DNA of 51,915 nucleotides from NCBI GenBank assembly GCA_945612235.1, contig CALZAE010000009.1, positions 1 through 51,915 on the forward strand. Direction: 5' to 3'. The stretch comes from an uncultured Gammaproteobacteria bacterium (lineage in GTDB: Bacteria; Pseudomonadota; Gammaproteobacteria; Pseudomonadales; Pseudomonadaceae). Made by a program: the position numbers and the translations under genes. This document shows positions 19,527 through 28,885 of the stretch, piece by piece; the first letter of the stretch is position 1; each line of letters opens with the position of its first letter. Below the pieces are notes generated by a model, which saw only the letters and a list, made by a program, of their open reading frames with translations, searched no databases and had not been told where the DNA came from.

Positions 19527-20225
19527 TCACTCAGACAGCGAACGAATCACCTCAGGCAACTGCGCAATCTGACTCACCTGCGCATCCGGCTCAATCTCGC
19601 CCGTCCAAGGCTGCCCCTCAGGATTAAACCAAATCGTCCTCATTCCCACCTGTTGCGCACCAAACACATCATCATGCGGGTGATCACCAATATGAATACT
19701 ACGACTAGGCGCAACTTGCGCACGCGCCAGCGCCGCCAAAAACACCGCAGGCTCAGGTTTAGCCACACCTAAAGCATCCGCATTTAACGCAAAAGAAAAA
19801 TACTCAGCCAAACCCACACGACGCACATCCGCATTACCATTACTGAGCGCACCCAACATATAAGCATTGCACAACTGCGCCAAGGTCGGACGTACATCGG
19901 CAAACAACTCAACATTCTGCCGCGCGGCTAAAAACACCTGAAACGCCTGCTCCGCCGTTTCACGCGCTTCAACTTCGCCATAGCCTGACTGTAAAAACGC
20001 CCGCAACAGCATCTGATAACGCACTTCGCTGACGCGTCGATCCAACTCCGGCTGCAACTGCACCACCTCAGCCCGCAACTGCTGCAAACGCTCCGGCGTT
20101 AACACCTCAACACGCGCCGCATGCTCAGCTAACCAAGCCCGCAGCTTATGATCTGCCGCCACAATCACCGGCTGCACCGACCACAAGGTATCATCTAAAT
20201 CAAAAGTAATTAATTCAATCGTCAT
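19527..20225 (-). CDS. HAD-superfamily phosphatase, YigB-like
   Basis: A 232-residue HAD hydrolase. Motif I is FDLDDTLW with the nucleophile aspartate, motif II ALSNGNAD, motif III the lysine in VAKPEP and motif IV HIGDHPHDDVFGAQQVGM. A helical cap (about 15-95) follows motif I. The closest known role is YigB, dephosphorylating the riboflavin intermediate 5-amino-6-(ribitylamino)uracil phosphate and FMN; substrate range in this family is broad. It starts inside the xerC stop (ATGA), as E. coli yigB follows xerC, and ends the lptM-lysA operon. Confidence 0.85.
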   Translation of the reverse strand: MTIELITFDLDDTLWSVQPVIVAADHKLRAWLAEHAARVEVLTPERLQQLRAEVVQLQPELDRRVSEVRYQMLLRAFLQSGYGEVEARETAEQAFQVFLAARQNVELFADVRPTLAQLCNAYMLGALSNGNADVRRVGLAEYFSFALNADALGVAKPEPAVFLAALARAQVAPSRSIHIGDHPHDDVFGAQQVGMRTIWFNPEGQPWTGEIEPDAQVSQIAQLPEVIRSLSE

Positions 20226-21115
20226 CAACTTGGCTTCCGCTTCGCCCGTGGATGAGCTTGGTCATACACCTGCGCTAAATGTTGAAAATCCAAATGGGTA
20301 TAAATCTGCGTCGTACTGATATCCGCATGTCCGAGCAACTCTTGCACCGCCCGCAAATCATGGGATGACTCAAGAATATGACTAGCAAACGAGTGACGTA
20401 ACATATGCGGATGTAAATGCTGACCCAGATCACGCACACCGGCCTGGCGCACACGTTCACGCACCAATTGCGGACTCATGCGCCGACCGCGCACACCAAT
20501 AAACAACGCTTGGTCTTGCGACTGCACTTGCCCACGCACTATCAGCCAACGCTCAACTGCAGCCACCGCCTGACTACCCACCGGCAGCAGCCGTTGCTTA
20601 TTACCCTTACCCAGCACCAACACCAAGCCTTGCGCCAGATCGATATCAGCAATATTTAAACCCACTAATTCAGATAAACGTAAGCCCGAAGAATACAGCA
20701 ACTCTAAAATCGCATGATCACGGCAACTGGCAAAATCATCCGCCACCGGACTATCTAGCAACTGCTGAGCGCGGTCCACATCCAAGACTTTAGGTAATTT
20801 ACGCGGCCCTTTGGGTGGGCGAATGCCCGCAGCGGGGTCATGCTGGCAAATACCTTCACGCATCAAGTAAGCATACAAGCCGCGCACTGCCGATAATAAA
20901 CGCGCAATACTGCGCCCCGACAAACCACCTTTATAGAGCTGCGCAACCAGCTCACGCAATTGCGCTACGCGCAACTCTTGCCAACTGGCTAACTGCTGCG
21001 CAGAGGTAAAATCGACAACTTTAGCTAGATCAGTGCGATACGCAGTTAAGGTATGCACCGACACTTGGCGCTCCACCTGCAAGTACTCAAAAAAAGCAGC
21101 TAACTGGGTTTGCAT
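20225..21115 (-). CDS. xerC: Tyrosine recombinase XerC
   Basis: A 296-residue site-specific recombinase that resolves chromosome dimers at dif with XerD. The N-terminal SAM-like core-binding domain (about 1-85) is followed by the catalytic domain with Arg in [14 protein letters not shown], the HxxR box [25 protein letters not shown] and the nucleophile Tyr272. The frame is open up to 21193 but the family start is the ATG at 21115 ([12 protein letters not shown]). It lies between DUF484 and the HAD gene, as in Pseudomonas. Confidence 0.95.
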   Translation of the reverse strand: MQTQLAAFFEYLQVERQVSVHTLTAYRTDLAKVVDFTSAQQLASWQELRVAQLRELVAQLYKGGLSGRSIARLLSAVRGLYAYLMREGICQHDPAAGIRPPKGPRKLPKVLDVDRAQQLLDSPVADDFASCRDHAILELLYSSGLRLSELVGLNIADIDLAQGLVLVLGKGNKQRLLPVGSQAVAAVERWLIVRGQVQSQDQALFIGVRGRRMSPQLVRERVRQAGVRDLGQHLHPHMLRHSFASHILESSHDLRAVQELLGHADISTTQIYTHLDFQHLAQVYDQAHPRAKRKPS

Positions 21116-21137
21116 GCACACCTCAGGGTCACTTGGT

Positions 21138-21836
21138 TTATTTAACCGCGCGCAATGAGGCCAGCATACTTGGCAATAAACGCGCCAGCACATCAGCCAG
21201 ATAGCTTAAAAAAAATGTATCCACTGAACTGCTGTAATGCTGCTGGTCTTCACTACCAATCGCCAACACACCTTGAATACCATTGTGCTCTAAAGTCACC
21301 ACCGCAACCGACTGGATATGTTTTGCTTGCTCAGCACCAAACAAAAAGTTGAGCTCTTTAGCCCGCAGCACCCCGCAGAATGCTTTACCACCCAGCAATA
21401 ACCCACCAATATGCTGCTGAGCCAACTGCAAAGTGGTACTGCGACCTATGCTAATCGGGTTATCACTAAACAAGGTTAAACTGGCAAAAGGCACCTGGAA
21501 TGAATGACGCAAGCTGTCATCCACTACACCGACCAAGTCATCCACGGTTTGCGCTTCAAGCATTTCTAAAATCAGGCGGCGCACCTTATCAAACAGGCGG
21601 TCATTATCACGGGCAATATCCATCAACTCAGTTAAACGCTGATGCATCTCCGTATTACGCTCACGCAATACCACCATTTGCCGCTCAACTAAAGAAATGG
21701 CACTACCACGCTCATGCTGAATACGCATTTGCGTGAGAAGCTGGTCTTTATCCTGAAAAAAATCAGGATGCTCACTTAAATAAGTAACCACCTGTTGCGC
21801 AGTTAAGCCGCGTTTGTTTTTTTTAACAGTAGTCAT
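21138..21836 (-). CDS. DUF484 family protein (GAF-like)
   Basis: A 232-residue protein with the DUF484 N-terminus ([22 protein letters not shown]) and [20 protein letters not shown], a coiled segment, then a GAF-like sensory domain including [14 protein letters not shown]. Function is unknown; the gene is nearly always between dapF and xerC in proteobacteria. Its start overlaps the dapF-like stop by four bases. Confidence 0.88.
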   Translation of the reverse strand: MTTVKKNKRGLTAQQVVTYLSEHPDFFQDKDQLLTQMRIQHERGSAISLVERQMVVLRERNTEMHQRLTELMDIARDNDRLFDKVRRLILEMLEAQTVDDLVGVVDDSLRHSFQVPFASLTLFSDNPISIGRSTTLQLAQQHIGGLLLGGKAFCGVLRAKELNFLFGAEQAKHIQSVAVVTLEHNGIQGVLAIGSEDQQHYSSSVDTFFLSYLADVLARLLPSMLASLRAVK

Positions 21837-22657
21837 AAACGGATTTGCCCTTCATAAATACGAGTTGCCAACCCAGTAAAATACATACGCTGTTCACGCT
21901 CAGGCACATGCATCCAGCCCCGCGTGGTGCCGCACAAAGATTCAATATGCACTCGTTGATTGACCCAACCGCGCTCAATGGCATACACAGCCGCAGTACA
22001 TAGCCCTTGATGAAAGTTATCCACCATACCGCTACCCAATTGCCAAGTGGCAACTTTGAGATGGTTACGGTCTTGCAGTTGCAGTGCAGTGATTAAGGTA
22101 TCGCGTGCCACACTGGTATGCTGCTCTAAGTAGTGCGCCAGTTCTAACAAAGGCACCTGCTTTACATCCAATACCGGCAACACTGCATGCACACCCTGCA
22201 ATGCCATCATGCTAAAACTTGTAGCACGCAACCAAGGCGATGGCGCGAGCAGATGCTCAGGTAATTCAATGCTGTCAGCTAAAACGCTCGGCTGCGCCAA
22301 AGGCACCGACACCGAGCCATCAGTGTGCACTTCAACCTCCAGCACTGTATGGCGCAATTCAATACGCATCTGTGCTTTAGAGATCAAGCGTTTGTCTGCC
22401 ACTAAGCGCGCCACACAACATAAATCACTGGCTTGCCAATCCACCTCAGCGCCATCGCTATCAAACATTCGGCAACTAAAATCAACATCAGGATGCTGTG
22501 GCACTTCAATTAATGCCAAACGCTGAAAACCCACACCAGTGCGCCTGTCACTCCAAGCGCGCATATGATGTGGTTGAATGTAGGCATACTGACTGATTAA
22601 GTCGATCACCATTAAGTCATTGCCAAAGCCATGCATTTTCGTAAAACGCAGAAGCAT
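21833..22657 (-). CDS. DapF-like protein lacking the epimerase active site (probable pseudoenzyme)
   Basis: A 274-residue protein at the normal dapF position, downstream of lysA and overlapping DUF484. N-terminus (LLRFTKMHGFGND), VGFQRL, the C-terminus [14 protein letters not shown] and length fit diaminopimelate epimerase. However the first catalytic motif, normally CGNGAR after EVEQ, reads EVDWQASDLCC, so the catalytic cysteine is Gln75. The second motif, normally ACGTGAC, reads NFHQGLC, so the second cysteine is Phe215. SMGNPHG is replaced by SMMALQG and the GE before the second cysteine by GM. The frame is intact and no frameshift restores the motifs. Epimerase activity is therefore unlikely; a second, functional dapF is expected elsewhere. 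The start chosen is the ATG at 22657; the upstream open frame runs into lysA. Confidence 0.85.
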   Translation of the reverse strand: MLLRFTKMHGFGNDLMVIDLISQYAYIQPHHMRAWSDRRTGVGFQRLALIEVPQHPDVDFSCRMFDSDGAEVDWQASDLCCVARLVADKRLISKAQMRIELRHTVLEVEVHTDGSVSVPLAQPSVLADSIELPEHLLAPSPWLRATSFSMMALQGVHAVLPVLDVKQVPLLELAHYLEQHTSVARDTLITALQLQDRNHLKVATWQLGSGMVDNFHQGLCTAAVYAIERGWVNQRVHIESLCGTTRGWMHVPEREQRMYFTGLATRIYEGQIRL

Positions 22658-22658
22658 G

Positions 22659-23909
22659 TTATGCCTCCGGCAATAGACTTTCGTGGGCAAACAACTCGGC
22701 GATGGTTTCACGACGGCGCACTAGATGCGCTTGCTCGCCATCCACCACGACTTCCGCAGCACGGCCGCGACTGTTGTAATTGGAACTCATCACAAAGCCA
22801 TAAGCTCCCGATGAGCACAACACCAGCAAATCTCCTTCAGCCAAATGCAGATCACGCTCTTTAGCTAAAAAGTCGCCGGTTTCACACACAGGACCCACCA
22901 CGTCATAACAACGGGTAGCACCCTCACGTGGCTGTACCGCTTGCACATCCATCCACGCCTGATACAGCGCTGGACGCAGCATGTCGTTCATCGCAGCATC
23001 CACTATGGCAAAGTCTTTATGCTCAGTGTGCTTGAGGTACTCAACCTTGGTCAGCAACACGCCCGCATTGGCGACGATATAACGACCCGGCTCAAAGACT
23101 AAAGCCAAGTCACGTCCCGCCACGCGCGCACGCACTGCCGCCATATAATCACCCGCACATGGCGGCTGCTCGTCTTGATAACGCACACCTAAACCGCCAC
23201 CTAAATCCAAGTGACGAATACTAATACCATGCTCAGCTAAACGATCCACCAAGATTAAGACCCGATCTAAGGCGTCTAAAAACGGCTCTAGCGTGGTCAA
23301 TTGCGAGCCGATATGGCAATCCACACCTTTAATGGCAATATGACTTAAGGTCGCTGCATGCTGATACACCGACTCAGCAATATTGATATCAATACCAAAT
23401 TTATTGTCTTTCAAGCCGGTCGAGATATACGGATGAGTTCCCGCATCGACATCCGGATTAACGCGCAACGATACCGGAGCAATCACGCCCATCTGCGCGG
23501 CAACCTCTTGCAGACGATCCAACTCATCGACCGATTCCACGTTAAAGCAATGCACACCCACTTCCAGCGCGCGCTGCATTTCTTCACGTGTTTTACCCAC
23601 GCCAGAAAACACCATACGCTCTGGTAAACCACCGGCGGCTAACACACGCTCCAGCTCGCCCACTGAAACAATGTCAAAACCAGCCCCCAGACGCGCCAAA
23701 ATATTTAACACGGCAATATTGGAGTTGGCTTTCACCGCGAAGCACACTAAATGCTCAACGCCTTGCAAGCCATCGGTATAACTGCGGTATTGCGCCTCAA
23801 TGTGTGCACGAGAATAGACGTAAGTGGGTGTACCAAACTGCTGGGCAATGGCACTCAGAGCTACACCTTCAGCATGTAACTCACCTTGTTGATATGTAAA
23901 CGCTTGCAT
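22659..23909 (-). CDS. lysA: Diaminopimelate decarboxylase
   Basis: A 416-residue fold-type III PLP enzyme converting meso-diaminopimelate to lysine. The PLP lysine is Lys60 in FAVKANSN; DCHIGSQL, LDLGGGLGV, EPGRYIVANAG (glycine-rich phosphate loop), PVCETGDF and SSGAYGFVMSSNYNSR are all intact. It is preceded by lptM and followed within one base by the dapF-like gene. Unlike its neighbour it looks fully functional, so the cell needs a source of meso-DAP from another epimerase. Confidence 0.96.
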   Translation of the reverse strand: MQAFTYQQGELHAEGVALSAIAQQFGTPTYVYSRAHIEAQYRSYTDGLQGVEHLVCFAVKANSNIAVLNILARLGAGFDIVSVGELERVLAAGGLPERMVFSGVGKTREEMQRALEVGVHCFNVESVDELDRLQEVAAQMGVIAPVSLRVNPDVDAGTHPYISTGLKDNKFGIDINIAESVYQHAATLSHIAIKGVDCHIGSQLTTLEPFLDALDRVLILVDRLAEHGISIRHLDLGGGLGVRYQDEQPPCAGDYMAAVRARVAGRDLALVFEPGRYIVANAGVLLTKVEYLKHTEHKDFAIVDAAMNDMLRPALYQAWMDVQAVQPREGATRCYDVVGPVCETGDFLAKERDLHLAEGDLLVLCSSGAYGFVMSSNYNSRGRAAEVVVDGEQAHLVRRRETIAELFAHESLLPEA

Positions 23910-23920
23910 GCTGCTCTCCT

Positions 23921-24061
23921 TTAGAGTTCATAACGGTCTTTGCGATGTTCATGGGCAGCCTTTTCATCATCAGGATGATAGAGCGGACCTTTTTGACCGC
24001 AACCCGTTAAACCCAGCAGCAAGATAGATAATGCAACAAATGGAAGCACAATACGCTTCAT
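23921..24061 (-). CDS. lptM: LPS assembly-associated lipoprotein LptM (LppL/YifL)
   Basis: A 46-residue small lipoprotein read on the minus strand: signal peptide [20 protein letters not shown] followed by the lipidated Cys21 and the hallmark [10 protein letters not shown]. The tail is charged and short. LptM stabilises the LptD-LptE outer-membrane translocon in E. coli. It is first in the lysA operon, the same position as in Pseudomonas and close to the E. coli yifL-dapF arrangement. Confidence 0.92.
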   Translation of the reverse strand: MKRIVLPFVALSILLLGLTGCGQKGPLYHPDDEKAAHEHRKDRYEL

Positions 24062-24095
24062 AACAAACCCTTCATCAAAACTATAATATGCGTTG

Positions 24096-24124
24096 AGTAT
24101 ACCGACCCCTCATAATCTTGCCTA
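24096..24124 (-). promoter_or_regulatory. Candidate promoter of the lptM-lysA operon
   Basis: Minus strand TAGGCA (24119-24124) and TATACT (24096-24101) are separated by 17 bp, 35 bases before the lptM start. The 24062-24242 gap also holds the divergent cyaY promoter region. Confidence 0.5.
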
Positions 24125-24242
24125 TGCGCAGTACAGTCGCCACACTAGGATAGTTCTGAAAAAGACGTGTTATTGTTTAGCAAAGCAGCGACTTTTGTTG
24201 ATATGCCGTGTTTAGCCATTAAAAATCGTAAAGGAGCTCTCA

Positions 24243-24575
24243 ATGAGCCTGAGTAATAGCCAGTTCCATGACCTTGTAGATGCCACGCAAAGAAACCTTG
24301 AAGATATCTTAGATGACAGCGATGCCGATATTGATATTGAAAACAGCGCAGGTATTTTAACCCTGACATTTGAGAACCGACACCAAGTGATTTTGACCCG
24401 TCAAGAACCGCTTAAGCAGCTCTGGCTCGCGGACCGCAGCGGTGGTTTTCATTTTGATTACGACAGCAGCGTCAGTCAGTGGCGTTGTGATGCCAACCAG
24501 CGCACCTTAACCGATATGTTAGGCGAGATTTTACAAGCGCATACTGCGCTGGATTTTGATTTAAGCAGTTTGTAA
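24243..24575 (+). CDS. cyaY: Frataxin homologue CyaY
   Basis: A 110-residue frataxin-family protein that binds iron and tunes IscS-dependent Fe-S cluster assembly. The acidic first helix (FHDLVDATQRNLEDILDDSD, then DADIDIE) is the iron-binding ridge, and the beta-sheet core with QVILTRQEPLKQLWLADRSG and GGFHFDY is conserved. AAGGAG precedes the ATG. It is divergent from lptM, as in Pseudomonas, and closed by its own terminator. Confidence 0.93.
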   Translation: MSLSNSQFHDLVDATQRNLEDILDDSDADIDIENSAGILTLTFENRHQVILTRQEPLKQLWLADRSGGFHFDYDSSVSQWRCDANQRTLTDMLGEILQAHTALDFDLSSL

Positions 24576-24675
24576 CACTCAGTTATACCGCATTGATTCT
24601 TTCTCGCCATCCCTTGCTTATTTAAATAGCTGTGATAGTTTGAGTGGTATCTGCTGTAGAGAATAACAGCACCTC

Positions 24676-24710
24676 AAAACCTCGTCATCTGGCGGGGTTT
24701 TGTCTTTTTT
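24676..24710 (+). terminator. Terminator after cyaY
   Basis: A 9-bp stem AAAACCTCG with CGGGGTTTT (one G-U pair) and 8-base loop is followed by GTC and six T residues. It lies about 100 bases after cyaY and 36 before rnk, so rnk would need a promoter beyond it or a transcript attenuated by it. Confidence 0.75.
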
Positions 24711-24746
24711 ACTGTTTAGTTATCACTTAGGAGTACCACAAAAACC

Positions 24747-25154
24747 ATGAGCAACAAGCCCGCGATCACTGTCACCCGTCTAGATATGCAACGCCTTGAG
24801 CAGATGCTCAATAACCTTGACGACTATGACGCCGCAGCCGAAGCCTTAGAAGCAGAACTTGCCCGCGCGAATTTTGTTGGTCATACGGACATCCCCAGCG
24901 ACGTCGTCACCATGAACTCTAAAGCTCACTTTCGTGAAGAATCCAGTGCTGCCGATTATCAACTGACTTTAGCTTATCCAGCCCAAGGCGGTATCGACGG
25001 CCATGTCTCAGTATTAGCGCCCATAGGCATGGCACTACTAGGACTCAGTGTTGGCCAAAGTATCGATTGGATTACACCCAAAGGTAAGGCACTCAAACTC
25101 ACGCTCAATCAAGTTATCTACCAACCTGAAGCTCAGGGTGAATTTACACTCTAA
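24747..25154 (+). CDS. rnk: Regulator of nucleoside diphosphate kinase, Rnk
   Basis: A 135-residue protein with an N-terminal helical hairpin (about 12-45) and a GreA-like C-terminal FKBP fold including ISVLAPIGMALLGLSVGQSI-like sequence (VSVLAPIGMALLGLSVG) and WITPKG. Rnk binds RNA polymerase in the secondary-channel area in E. coli and affects Ndk and alginate in P. aeruginosa. AGGAG precedes the ATG. It faces cyaA. Confidence 0.88.
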   Translation: MSNKPAITVTRLDMQRLEQMLNNLDDYDAAAEALEAELARANFVGHTDIPSDVVTMNSKAHFREESSAADYQLTLAYPAQGGIDGHVSVLAPIGMALLGLSVGQSIDWITPKGKALKLTLNQVIYQPEAQGEFTL

Positions 25155-25185
25155 GCAGCCCTCTGCGGCAATCTATTACAGAGCC

Positions 25186-28047
25186 TTATACAACTGTAAG
25201 CGAGCTGTTACGCAGGTTCTGTAATGCTTGATTGAGCTGAGTTTCTAAGGTTGTTTTGCGCTGTAAAAAGTGAATGGTTTGCACGCTATCGTGTCCCGCT
25301 ACTTTAGACAAATCAACATCAGTGATATAGCAGCGTTCGTACTCATCACCCGCTGCGCTTGCCATCCCGATAATATAACGCGCAACCACTTCATAGAGTT
25401 GCACACCGTACTGCAACTCGGAAAACTCTTGATGATTGCAATACAGCAATAAGGTACCGTCACGCTCGTAAATGGCTTGCACAGCATAAAAAGTCTGTTC
25501 AGGGCCAGCATTACTTAATTGACAACGTTCAATACTCTGTGGACTGTCATCGCCATCTGGATAAATACGATGATAATTGACACTCAGAGGCGTCATAGCC
25601 GATTGCACAGCAATAAAAGACTCTGCAATATTATGTCGATAAAGCAAAGAGTCTAAAAAAATCCGCAAGGGCTGCAATAAAGCAGACTCAGTGGTAAACG
25701 GCTGGCGATGCTGCCAAAGTCCATTACGCTCATCAATCACAAACAACTGCGCCTGACCTGCACTCACGCGATAAAACACCTGGATTGTATCTGCTCGCCC
25801 CACGGGCAAAATAAATTTCAGCGCCTGACCTTGCAACGCATACTGATCAACGCGCCAGCAAATATAGTCGGCCTGCTCTTGTGATAAATACTCAAGCAAC
25901 TGCGCTTGACCGGCAAAGCTCATATAACTGGCCCGTCCTGCACGCCACTCCAGCACATGCAACTGCTGCTGTATTTGTAGCAAATAACGCGCATCTGTAC
26001 TGGGCTGAGTATGCGCAAATACCTGCGTAACCACCTGTTCAACACGCTTGGCAATCAGCGGCGCTTGGTTTTTACAAAAGCTGCCCACATGAATCTGGGC
26101 GTGGGCGCTGTGTTGCCCACAACTGGTGCGCAACTCACTGAGACACTCCAGTAATGCATGCTCGCCACTGAAGCGACTGACCACCAATTCGTTCCAACTA
26201 TTGAGCACCACTTGATCAATGCTCAAGACAAGGTTGCTACCCTGCTCAGAGAAATTCAGCGCATCACTGTGCTCGCTGACAAGGTGCACATTGGCCTGAC
26301 TGAGCTCCGGCAGCGGATCCACGCCCACATTCACCAGCAGTAAAACAGTTTTGGGGTAGCTGCTTTCTAATAGCGCATCTTCGCTGACATCAGTAAAAGG
26401 CAAGGCCAGCACTTGCTTAAAGCTATTTAAGATACCGCGTAACTCAAGCTCACTTAAAGCACTGCTGTGCGCAACCAATGACAAACGCGTGGAGTTATCA
26501 ATCACTCCATTTAAGTAACCCCAAGCTAAAACCGCCAGTAACTCCTTAGCACGCTTGAGCGGTGAATATTCACGCCACTCCGCACCCACTAAGGCACCTT
26601 TAAATAAGCCCCAATAGGCTTGCTCAGGCTCATCAGGCACACACTGAACTAAAGTGACAATATCCTCTGATAAGTCTGGGGCAATACCTGGATTAAGATA
26701 TTCAACTTTGCCTGCTTTACGCTCAAAAGCGGCATATAAGCGGCGACCCAAGACGGCTAAATCGCGCGTTGCTACCGCTGGCTCAATTTGCATTTTCAAG
26801 CCAAGCTGAGTTAAAGCACGATAGCTGTACATCAGTTCGCGTACCAACAAGCGGCGCTCACTCTGGGCTTGCGGGACTTTCCATAAGTGACGTCGGTCTA
26901 AATGGCTCAACAGTACTGCGCGCCAACCCCAAGTATGGGTGAGTTGCTCCAGTAAAATCCGCCGCCAGTTGTTTGAGCGGCGTAACTGGCTTTGGGTTAA
27001 GCGCTTGCCCACTTTGAGATAAAAGCAGCGCCGTACCAACTCTAAGCGCTCCAACTCATTACGTTCCAGCAGATAGGCTTCTAAACGTCGATACAGCATC
27101 ACATACGCATCGAGCTCATTGGCATCTAACTGGTCGGCATACACAGCCTGCTTATAACTCAAACTTAAGCATTGCACCTGCGGATGCTCAGTGGCGTAGA
27201 CCTCAATCAGCAAGAGTTTCAGCAACGATTTAAAGGGCGATTCAATACCTTTATACAACTGCCACATGCCTGCGCTAATAAACTCTTCAGCAGGAATCTG
27301 GGCAACACCACCCAAGTCAATCACATCATCACTACTGATAAAACGCTTGGCTAATAAAGTCGCACAATATTCTGTATAACGGTGCTCTTCGGCAGCCGGC
27401 ACATACCACCACAGCGGTGTACGCCCAGCAAGCCACAGCGCCGTACGATAAAATTCATCCAGCAATAAATAATGCTGAGTGCTACCGCAATCGTCAATCG
27501 ACAACTGCCCGTTGTTGTGTCCTTGCACAAAATGCTCAGGCTCAACTAAAAAAATACTAACGGTCGCACCTAAAGTCTGCGCCCAGGTGCTTAATAGATC
27601 ACATTTTTGGCGTAGTTCTTGTAACTCTTGCCCTGTCAGCTCAGAACTATGACAGAGCCAGAAATCCATATCACTATTTTCCGCATGCGCAATAGTGCCC
27701 AAACTGCCCATTAAAAACAGAGCGTGCAAAGGCAGCTCTTGGCGAGCACCGCGTGGCGCTTTATAAGTAAAAGAACGCGCGATGGCTTGCGCTTCTTGCA
27801 CTAGATAGGTACTGGGCTTATAGCCACTGATACCGGCAGGTGTGCTATTGGAAACATAGCCCGGCAATAAAGGATGATTAACATGCAATAACAACGGCAG
27901 CAAACGTGAGACTGTTTGTTGACGTGATGATAAAACCAAATTGGCACGCTGTAAGCGATCATGGTTGACGCTTAAAAAACGCTCGCGTAACAGCAATAGA
28001 TCTTTACGATCAATGCCCTCTTCAATATTTAAGCGAATCTCAACCAT
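25186..28047 (-). CDS. cyaA: Adenylate cyclase, class I
   Basis: A 953-residue class I adenylate cyclase, close to the length in P. aeruginosa. The nucleotidyltransferase centre is visible near residues 110-130 as FLMGSLGTIAHAENSDMDFW with the metal-binding D-x-D, preceded by the cyclase N-terminal domain. The rest is the long class I regulatory part. It makes cAMP, which acts with Vfr-type regulators in pseudomonads. A small TIGR02647 protein gene lies 16 bases upstream on the same strand and may be cotranscribed. Confidence 0.95.
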   Translation of the reverse strand: MVEIRLNIEEGIDRKDLLLLRERFLSVNHDRLQRANLVLSSRQQTVSRLLPLLLHVNHPLLPGYVSNSTPAGISGYKPSTYLVQEAQAIARSFTYKAPRGARQELPLHALFLMGSLGTIAHAENSDMDFWLCHSSELTGQELQELRQKCDLLSTWAQTLGATVSIFLVEPEHFVQGHNNGQLSIDDCGSTQHYLLLDEFYRTALWLAGRTPLWWYVPAAEEHRYTEYCATLLAKRFISSDDVIDLGGVAQIPAEEFISAGMWQLYKGIESPFKSLLKLLLIEVYATEHPQVQCLSLSYKQAVYADQLDANELDAYVMLYRRLEAYLLERNELERLELVRRCFYLKVGKRLTQSQLRRSNNWRRILLEQLTHTWGWRAVLLSHLDRRHLWKVPQAQSERRLLVRELMYSYRALTQLGLKMQIEPAVATRDLAVLGRRLYAAFERKAGKVEYLNPGIAPDLSEDIVTLVQCVPDEPEQAYWGLFKGALVGAEWREYSPLKRAKELLAVLAWGYLNGVIDNSTRLSLVAHSSALSELELRGILNSFKQVLALPFTDVSEDALLESSYPKTVLLLVNVGVDPLPELSQANVHLVSEHSDALNFSEQGSNLVLSIDQVVLNSWNELVVSRFSGEHALLECLSELRTSCGQHSAHAQIHVGSFCKNQAPLIAKRVEQVVTQVFAHTQPSTDARYLLQIQQQLHVLEWRAGRASYMSFAGQAQLLEYLSQEQADYICWRVDQYALQGQALKFILPVGRADTIQVFYRVSAGQAQLFVIDERNGLWQHRQPFTTESALLQPLRIFLDSLLYRHNIAESFIAVQSAMTPLSVNYHRIYPDGDDSPQSIERCQLSNAGPEQTFYAVQAIYERDGTLLLYCNHQEFSELQYGVQLYEVVARYIIGMASAAGDEYERCYITDVDLSKVAGHDSVQTIHFLQRKTTLETQLNQALQNLRNSSLTVV

Positions 28048-28063
28048 GACCTTTATAGCCGCT

Positions 28064-28300
28064 CTACTCTGCTACTAATACAGTCAACACCGCTTGCGCA
28101 TGTGCAGCTGTTTCTAGACCTAGACTGGTTAAGTAACCACCGTCATCTTGGCTGATTAAGCCCTTAGCAAATAAGCGCTGGGCTGCCGCAACACGCTCAG
28201 GTCCGGCACTGCTATGCACTTTCAGACCTTCTTGTGTGCTGTCTAAGTTGTACAAACATAAAACTTCAAGTTCGGCGATGACTTCAGGAGTCCAAGACAT
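28064..28300 (-). CDS. TIGR02647 family protein
   Basis: A 78-residue protein that matches the small TIGR02647 family common next to cyaA in pseudomonads: WTPEVIAELEVLCLYNLDSTQEGLKVHSSA region followed by GPERVAAAQRLFAKGLISQDDGGYLT, which looks like a winged-helix half. A nucleic-acid-binding role is possible but unproven. GGTGG-like ribosome binding sequence precedes the ATG. Confidence 0.75.
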   Translation of the reverse strand: MSWTPEVIAELEVLCLYNLDSTQEGLKVHSSAGPERVAAAQRLFAKGLISQDDGGYLTSLGLETAAHAQAVLTVLVAE

Positions 28301-28357
28301 AATTTTTCCACCTATGGTTTAGAAAACAAGGGACTTGCGTAACAACGACCCAACAGA

Positions 28358-28840
28358 TTAAGACGCGTCAGGCAGTTGCGGTAAAGCTCGTAATGCGCGC
28401 TCATAGGCCAACAAATCAAAAGCATGATCCATTTCTAACATATCATTGATTTGCCAAGCCAATACTTGCGCCATCATCTGTACAATCTCATCACGTGTAT
28501 GCCCGACTAAAGTCAGTTTATTCATCACTGCTTGCACAAAAACAGGTTGTTGTGCTGCCAATTGATTTTCAATCGCTTCAAGCAACTGGCTTTCGACCAG
28601 TTCATCTTCTGCTGCTTCATCAAGCTCAACAGGTGCTTCAATAGCAGACTCAGCCGCCGCTTGCGCCACTGTCGCTGTATTTTTTTCAGTTTCGCTCACA
28701 GGCACACCACCTTCATCCAGCTGACACAACATGCAATCCTCTGCATCACCTTGGTTAGTTTCCACATAACGTACCTTACGAGTGGCTGAAGAGCGATCCG
28801 CCGATACTTGAAAACGTAAATCTCTCGGTTTATCCGTCAC
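28358..28840 (-). CDS. Conserved acidic protein of unknown function
   Basis: A 160-residue acidic protein. A basic N-terminus ending in RKVRYVET leads to a CxxC pair (Cys36 and Cys39 in DCMLCQLDEGG), then a low-complexity Ala/Glu-rich linker (about 50-90) and a helical C-terminal half (VFVQAVMNKLTLVGHTRDEI, then WQINDMLEMDHAFDLLAYERAL). I recognise no named domain. Homologues appear to occupy the same cyaA-argH interval in Pseudomonas. The single CxxC could bind metal only as part of a dimer. It begins 45 bases after argH and is likely in the same transcript. Confidence 0.6.
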   Translation of the reverse strand: MTDKPRDLRFQVSADRSSATRKVRYVETNQGDAEDCMLCQLDEGGVPVSETEKNTATVAQAAAESAIEAPVELDEAAEDELVESQLLEAIENQLAAQQPVFVQAVMNKLTLVGHTRDEIVQMMAQVLAWQINDMLEMDHAFDLLAYERALRALPQLPDAS

Positions 28841-28885
28841 GCTAATCTCCTTAAAACCTACAACACAGTCGCAAGTGACTGTCTG

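Noticed and set aside
19023-19627. Short open frames over the palindromic elements
   Set aside because: They run through the hairpins and their translations only mirror the palindromes; no ribosome binding sites or known family.
22380-22460. Frameshift pair as the cause of the lost DapF motif
   Set aside because: Reading the same bases in the other two frames does not give CGNGAR, and the flanking residues stay aligned without gaps.
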